Source of the DNA: Kiritimatiellia bacterium
Lineage (GTDB): Bacteria; Verrucomicrobiota; Kiritimatiellia; SLAD01
DNA: 6,856 nucleotides
Direction of reading: 5' to 3'
Assembly: GCA_007125875.1 (NCBI GenBank)
Contig: SLCI01000151.1
Coordinates: forward strand, 1-6,856
The notes beneath the pieces were generated by a model. That model was not told the DNA's origin and searched no databases. It saw nothing but the letters and a program-made list of their open reading frames with translations. How positions within the stretch are numbered: the stretch's first letter is position 1; each line of letters opens with the position of its first letter. Position numbers and translations under genes: made by a program. This document shows, piece after piece, positions 1 through 5,441 of this stretch.

Positions 1-259
1 GTCCCATCAGTGCGCCAATGAACAGCAAGGCAACGAACGCAATAATCGGCCAAAAGAATGGACTACGGCGCCATTCAGCCACACCGTTTCGACCAAAGCA
101 GACCAACCACAGGATAATCGCGCCATATGCAAAAGGCTGAGCGACCGAGACAGAAATAGGCAAGAAGAGCGCGAAGCCCAAGAGCAAAAGCACCACCGCA
201 TCATGCGCATTGCGCACCGTCAGCCATTCTTTCAGCACCGAAACCATCATGTAGCTCAT
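1..259 (-). CDS. O-antigen ligase/polymerase-like membrane protein, N-terminal part (cut by window edge)
   Basis: This is the N-terminal 86 residues of an integral membrane protein whose 3' part lies beyond the left edge. The frame opens with ATG at 259, after an in-frame TAG (268-266) that is also the stop of the preceding gene. Three hydrophobic segments are visible: residues about 21-39 (VVLLLLGFALFLPISV), about 40-55 (AQPFAYGAIILWLVCF) and about 71-86 (PIIAFVALLFIGALMG). A short basic loop with WRRSP (63-67) separates the second and third. This pattern, two tightly spaced helices with an FLPIS-type kink followed by 'RRSPFFWPII', is what the N-terminus of O-antigen ligase/polymerase (Wzy_C, WaaL-like) proteins usually looks like. 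Such proteins move polysaccharide onto a lipid or protein acceptor at the periplasmic face. The catalytic periplasmic loop is not in the window, so the family call is inferred. No good Shine-Dalgarno precedes ATG 259 or the alternative ATGs at 250 and 247. With only 6 nt after the previous stop, reinitiation or translational coupling is likely. Any polytopic membrane protein is the alternative. Confidence 0.6.
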   Translation of the reverse strand, partial: MSYMMVSVLKEWLTVRNAHDAVVLLLLGFALFLPISVSVAQPFAYGAIILWLVCFGRNGVAEWRRSPFFWPIIAFVALLFIGALMG

Positions 260-265
260 TTCAAT

Positions 266-1846
266 CTAATTCGAAGCACGTACACGCTGCATGGCGGACG
301 CATTGTCATCCACGGCCAACGGACGATTACGCTGCAAATACGTGATCACTGCAGATCGCGTATCCACGTCGGTCATTTCGAGCCGCGTCAACGGGTCATC
401 AGCCAGACGTCGCGCGGCCAGAAACCGTGATCCGCCCGATGCCAGCACGTAGCTATTCAATGCCACACCGATCCGGCGGCGCGGATGAATGGCCGACCCA
501 TCGGCTAAGCGCAAATTTCGTATTTGGGAACCGGGTTCGGCCGCTTCATGCAACTCATATTTTATGCCATGAACGCCCATAAATTGCGACCGCTGAATTT
601 GTGCCACATTTTCCTCCAAAATGGTCTGCAATTCACCGGCCGTTAACTGCAGCACACCAATCGTATTTTCATATGGCACAATGCGCCATACGTCGTGCCG
701 ATAGACCGGCCCAGCGGCCAGTGTCTCGTTAGCCAACCGCCCATGCAACACCACATCGACTCCGGTGGCTGCAGCGATGGCGCGACAAATAAGTTGCTGT
801 ACGCCAGACTGACCTGGCGTTGAGGAGCGCGCACTAAGTGCGTGAGCCAACTCGCCCACCTGCTGATTCGCCAGCGCACGCGCACGCGTGAGATCAGCAT
901 CCAATGCCTCTTTGAGCGCGGGATCCTTTGCGATCTCTTCGCTGACATGCTGAACCTGGCCGGATTCCTCAATGATTTCCCGCGCCACCGTGTCATAAAC
1001 CAATCGCACTTTGCCCAACCAGATCCCGAAGTAGCCGGCCTGCGAATACAGAATGCCATTTACGTACGATTGATCCACTGGCTGGTGACTGTGTCCGCCT
1101 AAGATCACATCAAACTCGGGGAAATGTCGGGCAATACGATTGATTTGATTTGCCGGGCTATCGCCAAACGGCCGATATCCTTGATGAGCGAGCAAGATCA
1201 TAATATCGGGACGCTCTGCACGCACCGCGGGCATAATGCTGCGCAAGGCCGTGACGGAGTCTTCGATAATGACATCGCCGAGAAGGTGTGGACGACTCCA
1301 GGTTGGGATCGCATCCGTCGTTAGTCCAACCAGCGCGATTCGAACACCATCTACCTGGCGGATGACATAGGGCTGAACACGCGACAGCGGATTGGAGGCA
1401 CCAGGACGGACACCGATGTTGGCTCCAAGAACCGGAACTGAAGAATCATTAATGGCCGTCGATAGCGTTCGGAGCCCCCAATCAAACTCATGGTTCCCGA
1501 CCACCCAGGCATCGTATCCAAGCCACTCTAAAGCTCGGTTCATAATCAAACCACGTGAAAGATAACTCTCAATCGCGCCCTGATATAAGTCACCGATATC
1601 GACCAACAGCACGTTCGGATATTTTTCGCGCCATTCTTTGATCAACGTAGCGCAGCGCAGCAGGCCGCCAATGTTTTCATTGCCGTCATAGTCGCGAGCC
1701 GACAACACATGACCATGCAAGTCCGTTGTATGAATGATCACAATGGGAACATGACGGGCCGCGACGATCGAGGTTGCAACGCATAGGCACAACATCAGTG
1801 CCAAGCACACGTACTTAAGCGCCACGGATCTCATACAGCCACTCAT
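266..1846 (-). CDS. Secreted metallophosphatase/5'-nucleotidase family protein
   Basis: A two-domain protein of 526 aa (522 aa from the second ATG at 1834) of the UshA/CpdB/SoxB superfamily, which hydrolyses phosphate esters such as nucleotides in the periplasm using two metal ions. A Sec-type signal peptide is visible: basic start, hydrophobic residues about 9-28, possible cleavage after VAA (28-30), no lipobox. The N-terminal metallophosphoesterase domain has the full ligand set: TDLHGH (41-46, D42/H44), GD (85-86, D86), GNHEFD (117-122, N118/H119), AHQG (220-223, H221) and GGHSH (250-254, H252/H254). The C-terminal nucleotidase domain spans about 325-500, with PYENTIG (391-397), QFMGVHG (421-427) and NSYVLASGG (464-472). 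The classical N-G-G-G-x-R substrate-binding motif is replaced by HGRLAN (358-363), so the substrate should not be assumed to be a nucleotide. Start choice is unsettled: GGGAGG (1852-1847) touches the first ATG directly (spacing 0) and is 12 nt from the second, which gives a tidier signal peptide. The gene lies 36-48 nt after clpX with no terminator between. Confidence 0.88.
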   Translation of the reverse strand: MSGCMRSVALKYVCLALMLCLCVATSIVAARHVPIVIIHTTDLHGHVLSARDYDGNENIGGLLRCATLIKEWREKYPNVLLVDIGDLYQGAIESYLSRGLIMNRALEWLGYDAWVVGNHEFDWGLRTLSTAINDSSVPVLGANIGVRPGASNPLSRVQPYVIRQVDGVRIALVGLTTDAIPTWSRPHLLGDVIIEDSVTALRSIMPAVRAERPDIMILLAHQGYRPFGDSPANQINRIARHFPEFDVILGGHSHQPVDQSYVNGILYSQAGYFGIWLGKVRLVYDTVAREIIEESGQVQHVSEEIAKDPALKEALDADLTRARALANQQVGELAHALSARSSTPGQSGVQQLICRAIAAATGVDVVLHGRLANETLAAGPVYRHDVWRIVPYENTIGVLQLTAGELQTILEENVAQIQRSQFMGVHGIKYELHEAAEPGSQIRNLRLADGSAIHPRRRIGVALNSYVLASGGSRFLAARRLADDPLTRLEMTDVDTRSAVITYLQRNRPLAVDDNASAMQRVRASN

Positions 1847-1852
1847 CCTCCC
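1847..1852 (-). promoter_or_regulatory. Shine-Dalgarno with awkward spacing before the metallophosphatase
   Basis: On the minus strand GGGAGG directly abuts the ATG at 1846 (no spacer) and lies 12 nt before the in-frame ATG at 1834. Usual spacing is about 5-9 nt, so neither start is ideal. The second ATG is mildly preferred because the resulting protein begins MRSVALKY, a typical signal-peptide n-region. Confidence 0.5.
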
Positions 1853-1882
1853 GAAAACGTTGGAAGCAAAGGCCGCTCTCGA

Positions 1883-3139
1883 TCAGGACGCGATCTTGAG
1901 GCTCTTATCGGTCATTCCCAAGGCAGCGTGGTGCCCTGTCACAGCGGCTTTATCAATTCGGTATTTTGTGATGTCACCTTTGTGAGGAATATCGTACATG
2001 ACATCAAGCATGATGTGCTCGAGAATGGCGCGCAGGCCACGAGCGCCGGTGCCCTTCTGTTGGGCAATGTGCGCAATTTCCCGCAAGGCGGATGGCGTGA
2101 AAGATAAATCGACTCCCTCCATCGCCAGCAGCTTGGTGTATTGGCGGACCATCGAGTTCTTGGGCTCCGTCAAAATACGCACCAAATCATCCTCGGTCAG
2201 TTCATCTAATTTACAAACGACCGGCAACCGCCCAACAAATTCAGGGATCAGACCAAAACGCAGCAAGTCTTCCGTCTCGGCGCGCAGGTGCGGCGCTTCT
2301 CCGGCAGCTTGGGGTTGACCACCAAAACCCAGTGTGCCTTTTCCGCGCCGCCGCTTTATGAGTTCATCGATACCCACAAAAGCACCACCGCAAATGAACA
2401 AGATGTGTTCGGTATTCAGCTTGATATATTCCTGCTGCGGATGTTTGCGACCGCCTTGAGGAGGAATACTGGCCACGGTCCCTTCCAAAATCTTCAACAG
2501 CGCCTGTTGAACGCCCTCGCCAGAAACATCGCGGGTGATCGACACGTTTTCCGTTTTACGGCCGATCTTATCTATTTCATCGATGTAAATAATGCCGCGT
2601 TCAGCCCGTTCCACATTGAAATCGGCTGACTGCAACAAGCGCAGCAAAATATTTTCGACGTCTTCACCCACATAGCCCGCTTCAGTCAAGGTGGTGGCAT
2701 CCGAGATGCTGAATGGGACATCCAGAATACGGGCGAGAGTTTTGGCAAGTAGTGTTTTGCCGGAGCCCGTCGGCCCAATCATCATGATGTTACTTTTTTC
2801 GAGCTCTACATCGGCATGCGGATCATCTTCGCGCACCACCCCATCCAAACGATTTTTCAGCCGCTTGTAGTGATTATGAACGGCAACAGAAAAGACCTTT
2901 TTGGCGTGGTCCTGACCGATGATGTATTCATCCAGACGATCTTTCAGCTCATGCGGCTTTGGCACCTCGAGTTTCGATTGGCGCTTCTTATCTTTGCGAG
3001 GCTGATCCTTGGAGATCAGCGACTGACAAAGGTCAACGCATTGATCGCAGATCCACACATTGGGACCGGCAATCAACCGTTCAACTTCGCTTTGCATTTT
3101 CCCGCAAAACGAACACTTTGGTACTCCTGTTCGCGCCAC
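1883..3139 (-). CDS. clpX: ATP-dependent Clp protease ATP-binding subunit ClpX
   Basis: A 418-aa AAA+ unfoldase, normal length for the family. The cytoplasmic ClpX hexamer recognises tagged or adaptor-delivered proteins, unfolds them with ATP and threads them into ClpP. The N-terminal zinc-binding domain has C9, C12, C31 and C34. The AAA+ core shows Walker A GPTGSGKT (122-129), pore-1 loop GYVG (155-158), Walker B IIYIDEIDK (183-191), pore-2 region around TRDVSGEGVQQ (202-212), RKH loop (231-233), the ClpP-docking tripeptide as LGF (270-272, IGF in E. coli), arginine finger R304 in PEFVGRLP and sensor-2 GAR (365-367). Nothing essential is missing. The start codon is GTG at 3139; AGAGG (3150-3146) lies 6 nt upstream and the protein start MARTGVPKCSFCGK matches the family. 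It follows clpP by 14 nt, so the two are almost certainly co-transcribed. No lon gene follows; the next gene is a metallophosphatase. Confidence 0.98.
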   Translation of the reverse strand: MARTGVPKCSFCGKMQSEVERLIAGPNVWICDQCVDLCQSLISKDQPRKDKKRQSKLEVPKPHELKDRLDEYIIGQDHAKKVFSVAVHNHYKRLKNRLDGVVREDDPHADVELEKSNIMMIGPTGSGKTLLAKTLARILDVPFSISDATTLTEAGYVGEDVENILLRLLQSADFNVERAERGIIYIDEIDKIGRKTENVSITRDVSGEGVQQALLKILEGTVASIPPQGGRKHPQQEYIKLNTEHILFICGGAFVGIDELIKRRRGKGTLGFGGQPQAAGEAPHLRAETEDLLRFGLIPEFVGRLPVVCKLDELTEDDLVRILTEPKNSMVRQYTKLLAMEGVDLSFTPSALREIAHIAQQKGTGARGLRAILEHIMLDVMYDIPHKGDITKYRIDKAAVTGHHAALGMTDKSLKIAS

Positions 3140-3145
3140 CCGTAG

Positions 3146-3150
3146 CCTCT
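3146..3150 (-). promoter_or_regulatory. Ribosome binding site of clpX (supports GTG start)
   Basis: Minus-strand AGAGG lies 6 nt before the GTG at 3139, inside the 14-nt gap after the clpP stop (3156-3154). Its position supports the non-ATG start of clpX. Confidence 0.7.
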
Positions 3151-3153
3151 TTT

Positions 3154-3774
3154 CTAGTCGTTCTTCTTATCCGTCTTCTTGCTCTGGCTCACCACTTCAT
3201 CCACTAAACCATACGTTTTTGCTTCTGAGGCGCTCATGAAGAAATCGCGCTCAGTGTCGCGAGCGATATCGTCAATCGATTTGCCGGTATGGGATGCCAG
3301 AATACCATTCAAGGTGTCCCGCAAGCGCAGAATCTCCTTGGCTTGAATGCTGATATCCGACGCTTGCCCTTGCACGCCGCCCCACGGCTGATGGATCATG
3401 ATGCGGGCGTTGGGCAACGCATAGCGCTTGCCTGCTGCGCCGGCAGCCAGTAGCACAGCCCCCATACTCGCCGCTTGTCCTACGCAATACGTGGTGACAT
3501 CGCACTTTAAGAACTGCATGGTATCGTAAATGGCCAATCCGGCGGTGACAGAGCCACCCGGAGAATTCACGTAGAGGTTAATGTCCTTGGCGGCGTCTTC
3601 GCCCTGCAAAAAGAGCATTTGTGCAATAATGAGATTCGCTACATCGTCGTTAATCGGTGTGCCGATAAAGATGATGCGCTCCTTCAGCAAGCGCGAATAA
3701 ATATCGAAGGCCCGCTCGCCGCGGCTGGTTTGCTCAACCACCATCGGCACTAACATTTGATTTTGTTCCGTCAT
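3154..3774 (-). CDS. clpP: ATP-dependent Clp protease proteolytic subunit ClpP
   Basis: A 206-aa serine protease subunit that forms the double-heptamer degradation chamber and is fed by ClpX. With the ATG at 3774 as start, the catalytic triad is S103 (GQAASMGAVLL), H128 (IMIHQPWGG) and D177 (RDTERDFFMSA). The S-H and H-D distances of 25 and 49 residues equal those in E. coli ClpP. The oxyanion/substrate-binding segment NSPGGSV (about 70-76) and the hydrophobic-pocket residues around residue 60 are present. The N-terminus is short before LVPMVVEQTSRGERAFDIYSRLL, so any propeptide would be only a few residues; the tail is lysine-rich (SKKTDKKND). The frame also opens with TTG at 3777, but AAGGAG (3785-3780) lies 5 nt from the ATG at 3774, which is the better start. 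The tig stop (3786-3784) overlaps this ribosome binding site and is 9 nt away, so translation is probably coupled to tig. Confidence 0.98.
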   Translation of the reverse strand: MTEQNQMLVPMVVEQTSRGERAFDIYSRLLKERIIFIGTPINDDVANLIIAQMLFLQGEDAAKDINLYVNSPGGSVTAGLAIYDTMQFLKCDVTTYCVGQAASMGAVLLAAGAAGKRYALPNARIMIHQPWGGVQGQASDISIQAKEILRLRDTLNGILASHTGKSIDDIARDTERDFFMSASEAKTYGLVDEVVSQSKKTDKKND

Positions 3775-3779
3775 CAAAA

Positions 3780-3785
3780 CTCCTT
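3780..3785 (-). promoter_or_regulatory. Ribosome binding site of clpP, overlapping the tig stop codon
   Basis: Minus-strand AAGGAG lies 5 nt before the ATG at 3774, and its first two bases are the last two of the tig TAA (3786-3784). Ribosomes terminating on tig would sit on this site, a layout that suggests translational coupling. It also decides the clpP start in favour of the ATG over the adjacent TTG at 3777. Confidence 0.75.
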
Positions 3786-5094
3786 AAGATTTTTTGGCTT
3801 CGGCAATGTCCGCTTGCTCTAGCAAGAAGTCAACCGTCTGAGAGCGCCGAAGTTCGGCTTCTACTTCATCCAAAGCATCCCGCTTCTTCAGCTCCTCGCG
3901 CAACGCCTTGGGCTTCATGCCGTAACCCGCAGCTAATCGATTCAAGTGCTCCTCAAACTGATGCTTACTGACCTCTATATTTTCTTTTTCAGCGACCCGA
4001 TCCAGCAGAAACTGGGCCTTGACCCGACTCTCCGCATTTCGGTTCGCCATGCTGAGGATCTCGTCTTTTTGCTCCATCAGCTTGGACTCGCTCACGCCAC
4101 GTTGAGAGTTATCGCGAATTACGCTCTGGATAATCTGTTGCGTCTCACGTGAAACAGCGGTTTGCGGCAAGTCTATGTCCAAATCCTTGATCAACGCGTC
4201 GATGACTTCGTTACGCAGACGCTGGGTTTCACGCTGCGATGCCGACTGCTCCAAATCCTCGCGGATGCGAGCTCGCAATTCGGCTTCATCCTTCACACCA
4301 AGCCGCTGATAAAAGGACTCATCGAGATCCGGCACCTTACGCTCCCGAATCCCCTTCACCGTCGCGAAGTAAGTCGCCTTCTTACCGGCCAAAGGTTTTG
4401 CACCAAAGTCGTCCGCAAAATCCACTTGAATATCGCGCTTTTCGCCAATCGACAAACCAACTAAGCCATCCTCAAATTCCGGCAAAAAGGCATTCTCATC
4501 AGCTCGCACCCAGAAATCTTCTCGCTTGCCCAGCCCTTTCGTCTCCTCGGCAATGTCGTCAATCGGGGTACCCTCGCAAATACCTTCATAATCGATTTGT
4601 ACCAAGTCGCCCTTTTGAACCGGGCGCCCCTCAACTTCATCAAATGAAGCAAATTGTTCGGCGATGTTGGCGATCGCCTCATCAACCTGCTCATCGGTAG
4701 GCTCAACCGACTCGCGGGTCAGCTTAATGCCCTTGTATTCCGGCAGGTCAAATTCGGGCGCAACTTCCACCGTGATCGAGAAGATCATTGGCTGATTCGC
4801 CGCTACCGTTGGCTCCTCGAGATCAAGCACTTGCACCACGTTCAAGCCGTGTTCCTTGATCGCTGCTTGATACCCCTCCGGGATCAAACGATCCTTCACA
4901 TCACCCAAAATGTCTTTCGAGTATTGTTTTTCAACAATTTTGACTGGCGCTTTGCCCGGTCGGAATCCCTTGATTTTAGCCAGTTTAGCATATTGGGCGA
5001 GCGTCGCTTGATAGTCTTGATCCACGCGCTCAGCCGGCCACTCAATCTTCAGTTTCTTGCGACAGGTACCTGCCTCTTCAATCACCACATTCAT
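3784..5094 (-). CDS. tig: Trigger factor (ribosome-associated chaperone, FKBP-type peptidyl-prolyl isomerase)
   Basis: A 436-aa protein, close to the 432 aa of E. coli trigger factor. It docks at the ribosomal exit tunnel, shields nascent chains and can isomerise prolyl bonds. The N-terminal ribosome-binding domain (about 1-110) carries the signature GFRPGKAP at residues 43-50, the same positions as the E. coli ribosome-contact motif. The FKBP-like domain begins about GDLVQIDYEG (162-171) and continues through FLPEFEDGLVG to about 250. It carries roughly 8 extra residues compared with E. coli in the segment around EETKGLGKREDFWVRA (184-199). The helical C-terminal chaperone domain (about 255-430) is charged and complete, ending EAKKS. 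The frame extends 9 codons upstream to ATG 5121, but that ATG has no ribosome binding site. The ATG at 5094 has GAAGGG (5106-5101) 6 nt upstream, and the protein then begins MNVVIEEAGTCRKKLKI like the family. It is the first gene of tig-clpP-clpX, with a promoter-like site upstream. Confidence 0.97.
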   Translation of the reverse strand: MNVVIEEAGTCRKKLKIEWPAERVDQDYQATLAQYAKLAKIKGFRPGKAPVKIVEKQYSKDILGDVKDRLIPEGYQAAIKEHGLNVVQVLDLEEPTVAANQPMIFSITVEVAPEFDLPEYKGIKLTRESVEPTDEQVDEAIANIAEQFASFDEVEGRPVQKGDLVQIDYEGICEGTPIDDIAEETKGLGKREDFWVRADENAFLPEFEDGLVGLSIGEKRDIQVDFADDFGAKPLAGKKATYFATVKGIRERKVPDLDESFYQRLGVKDEAELRARIREDLEQSASQRETQRLRNEVIDALIKDLDIDLPQTAVSRETQQIIQSVIRDNSQRGVSESKLMEQKDEILSMANRNAESRVKAQFLLDRVAEKENIEVSKHQFEEHLNRLAAGYGMKPKALREELKKRDALDEVEAELRRSQTVDFLLEQADIAEAKKS

Positions 5095-5100
5095 CTCTGT

Positions 5101-5106
5101 CCCTTC
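5101..5106 (-). promoter_or_regulatory. Ribosome binding site of tig (decides start at 5094)
   Basis: Minus-strand GAAGGG, followed by A, lies 6 nt before the ATG at 5094. The earlier in-frame ATG at 5121 has no comparable site and would add nine residues that trigger factors do not have. Confidence 0.65.
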
Positions 5107-5113
5107 GAATGAA

Positions 5114-5138
5114 CCCGTCATCAGCGAAAACAGACGGG
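5114..5138 (-). promoter_or_regulatory. Hairpin in the predicted tig leader
   Basis: CCCGTC (5138-5133 on the minus strand) and GACGGG (5119-5114) form a perfect 6-bp stem around a 13-nt T-rich loop. It falls between the predicted transcription start (about 5152) and the tig ribosome binding site and includes the rejected ATG at 5121. It leaves the ribosome binding site free, so any regulatory role is speculative. A 6-bp inverted repeat can also occur by chance. Confidence 0.3.
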
Positions 5139-5158
5139 ATATTGCGTAAAAGCGCGTA

Positions 5159-5187
5159 ACGATAGTCTGGCAGCCCCATCAGGTCAA
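5159..5187 (-). promoter_or_regulatory. Sigma70-like promoter for the tig-clpP-clpX operon
   Basis: On the minus strand TTGACC (5187-5182) and TATCGT (5164-5159) are separated by exactly 17 nt. They match the consensus -35 TTGACA at 5 of 6 positions and -10 TATAAT at 4 of 6. Transcription would begin near 5152, giving a leader of about 58 nt to the tig ATG at 5094. The location directly upstream of the first gene of the operon supports it. No heat-shock sigma32 or CIRCE-like element was seen. This is a pattern match, not a demonstrated promoter. Confidence 0.55.
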
Positions 5188-5288
5188 GATCGGGATATGA
5201 GGGGAGACGGGATACGCGATTCAGGATTCGGGACTCGCCGTCTTGGACTTTGTCGTGGATCCCACCAGAGTCACTCCGTTGAGGTATT

Positions 5289-5306
5289 CGCTCGAAAGGC
5301 CGAGCG
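5289..5306. other. 6-bp perfect hairpin
   Basis: CGCTCG (5289-5294) and CGAGCG (5301-5306) pair perfectly around a 6-nt loop, AAAGGC. On the minus strand the stem is followed by AATACCTC with no run of T, so it is not a typical intrinsic terminator for the upstream esterase gene. Confidence 0.4.
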
Positions 5307-5336
5307 GGTGCTGGCGTTCCGGGGGTGCCTGCAAAG

Positions 5337-5353
5337 ATCCGTGTCCATCCGTG
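5337..5353. repeat. Short direct repeat ATCCGTG-TCC-ATCCGTG
   Basis: Two perfect 7-nt copies of ATCCGTG (5337-5343 and 5347-5353) are separated by TCC; on the minus strand this reads CACGGATGGACACGGAT. I recall similar CACGGAT strings as dispersed intergenic repeats in several PVC and Bacteroidota genomes. That recollection cannot be verified here. Confidence 0.45.
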
Positions 5354-5370
5354 CTTACTTTTCTTTGGTT

Positions 5371-5383
5371 GCGGCTATGCCGC
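5371..5383. other. GCGGC-TAT-GCCGC hairpin
   Basis: A perfect 5-bp GC stem with a 3-nt loop. Neither strand has a T-tract after it, so a terminator call is not justified. It lies inside the inverted-repeat patch and may be part of the repeat unit. Confidence 0.4.
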
Positions 5384-5423
5384 GCTGTGTAATTCGTAGT
5401 TAGCCCGAATCTCGAATCTTGGA

Positions 5424-5436
5424 TCGCGTTTCGCGA
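5424..5436 (-). other. Short GC hairpin just after the esterase stop codon
   Basis: TCGCG-AAA-CGCGA on the minus strand forms a 5-bp stem with a 3-nt loop, starting about 5 nt after the esterase TAG (5444-5442). Position suits a 3'-end structure, but there is no T-tract, so intrinsic termination is doubtful; it might only stabilise the transcript end. Confidence 0.35.
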
Positions 5437-5441
5437 GGCTG

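Larger units (their letters stand above)
5214..5429. repeat. Imperfect inverted-repeat pair enclosing about 216 bp
   Basis: The left arm (5214-5233) reads ACGCGAT...GATTCGGGA. The right arm (5404-5429), read on the minus strand, starts ACGCGAT and ends GATTCGAGATTCGGG. They share ACGCGAT and GATTC-2 nt-GATTCGGG in the same order but differ in spacing, so the arms match only with gaps. The enclosed segment holds two short hairpins and a direct repeat. No transposase, target-site duplication or long perfect terminal repeat is visible. It resembles a decayed intergenic repeat cluster or MITE-like remnant more than an active element. Confidence 0.4.
5095..5441. other. 347-bp gene-free spacer between the esterase gene and tig
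   Basis: This stretch holds the tig leader and promoter in its left half. Its right half (5214-5436) is a repeat- and hairpin-rich patch. The open frames across it translate to low-information peptides made of the repeats and have no family resemblance, so I call no gene here. I see no tRNA, riboswitch or T-tract terminator. Confidence 0.7.

Noticed and set aside
7..210. Minus-strand 67-codon frame at the left edge
   Set aside because: The alternative frame starting at 259 gives a coherent three-helix membrane protein; this one is cysteine/serine/arginine-rich and lies within it.
1847..1882. Terminator between clpX and the metallophosphatase
   Set aside because: No convincing stem and no T-run after one in this 36-nt gap.
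4239..4700. Plus-strand 153-codon frame antisense to tig
   Set aside because: Proline/arginine/histidine-rich composition typical of a shadow frame; tig on the other strand is unambiguous.
5095..5121. Nine-codon N-terminal extension of trigger factor from ATG 5121
   Set aside because: No ribosome binding site before 5121, while 5094 has one at good spacing and matches the usual trigger factor N-terminus.
5197..5403. Plus-strand open frame of 68 codons in the tig/esterase spacer
   Set aside because: Its peptide (IRDSGFGTRR...) is a translation of the GATTCGGG-type repeat words; no ribosome binding site of note, no family resemblance, and it crosses the hairpins.
5214..5429. Insertion sequence or CRISPR array in the spacer
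   Set aside because: No transposase frame, no target duplication, and no regularly spaced identical repeats; only short imperfect repeats.
5424..5436. Intrinsic terminator for the esterase gene
   Set aside because: The hairpin is only 5 bp and has no T-tract; kept as a hairpin, not as a terminator.
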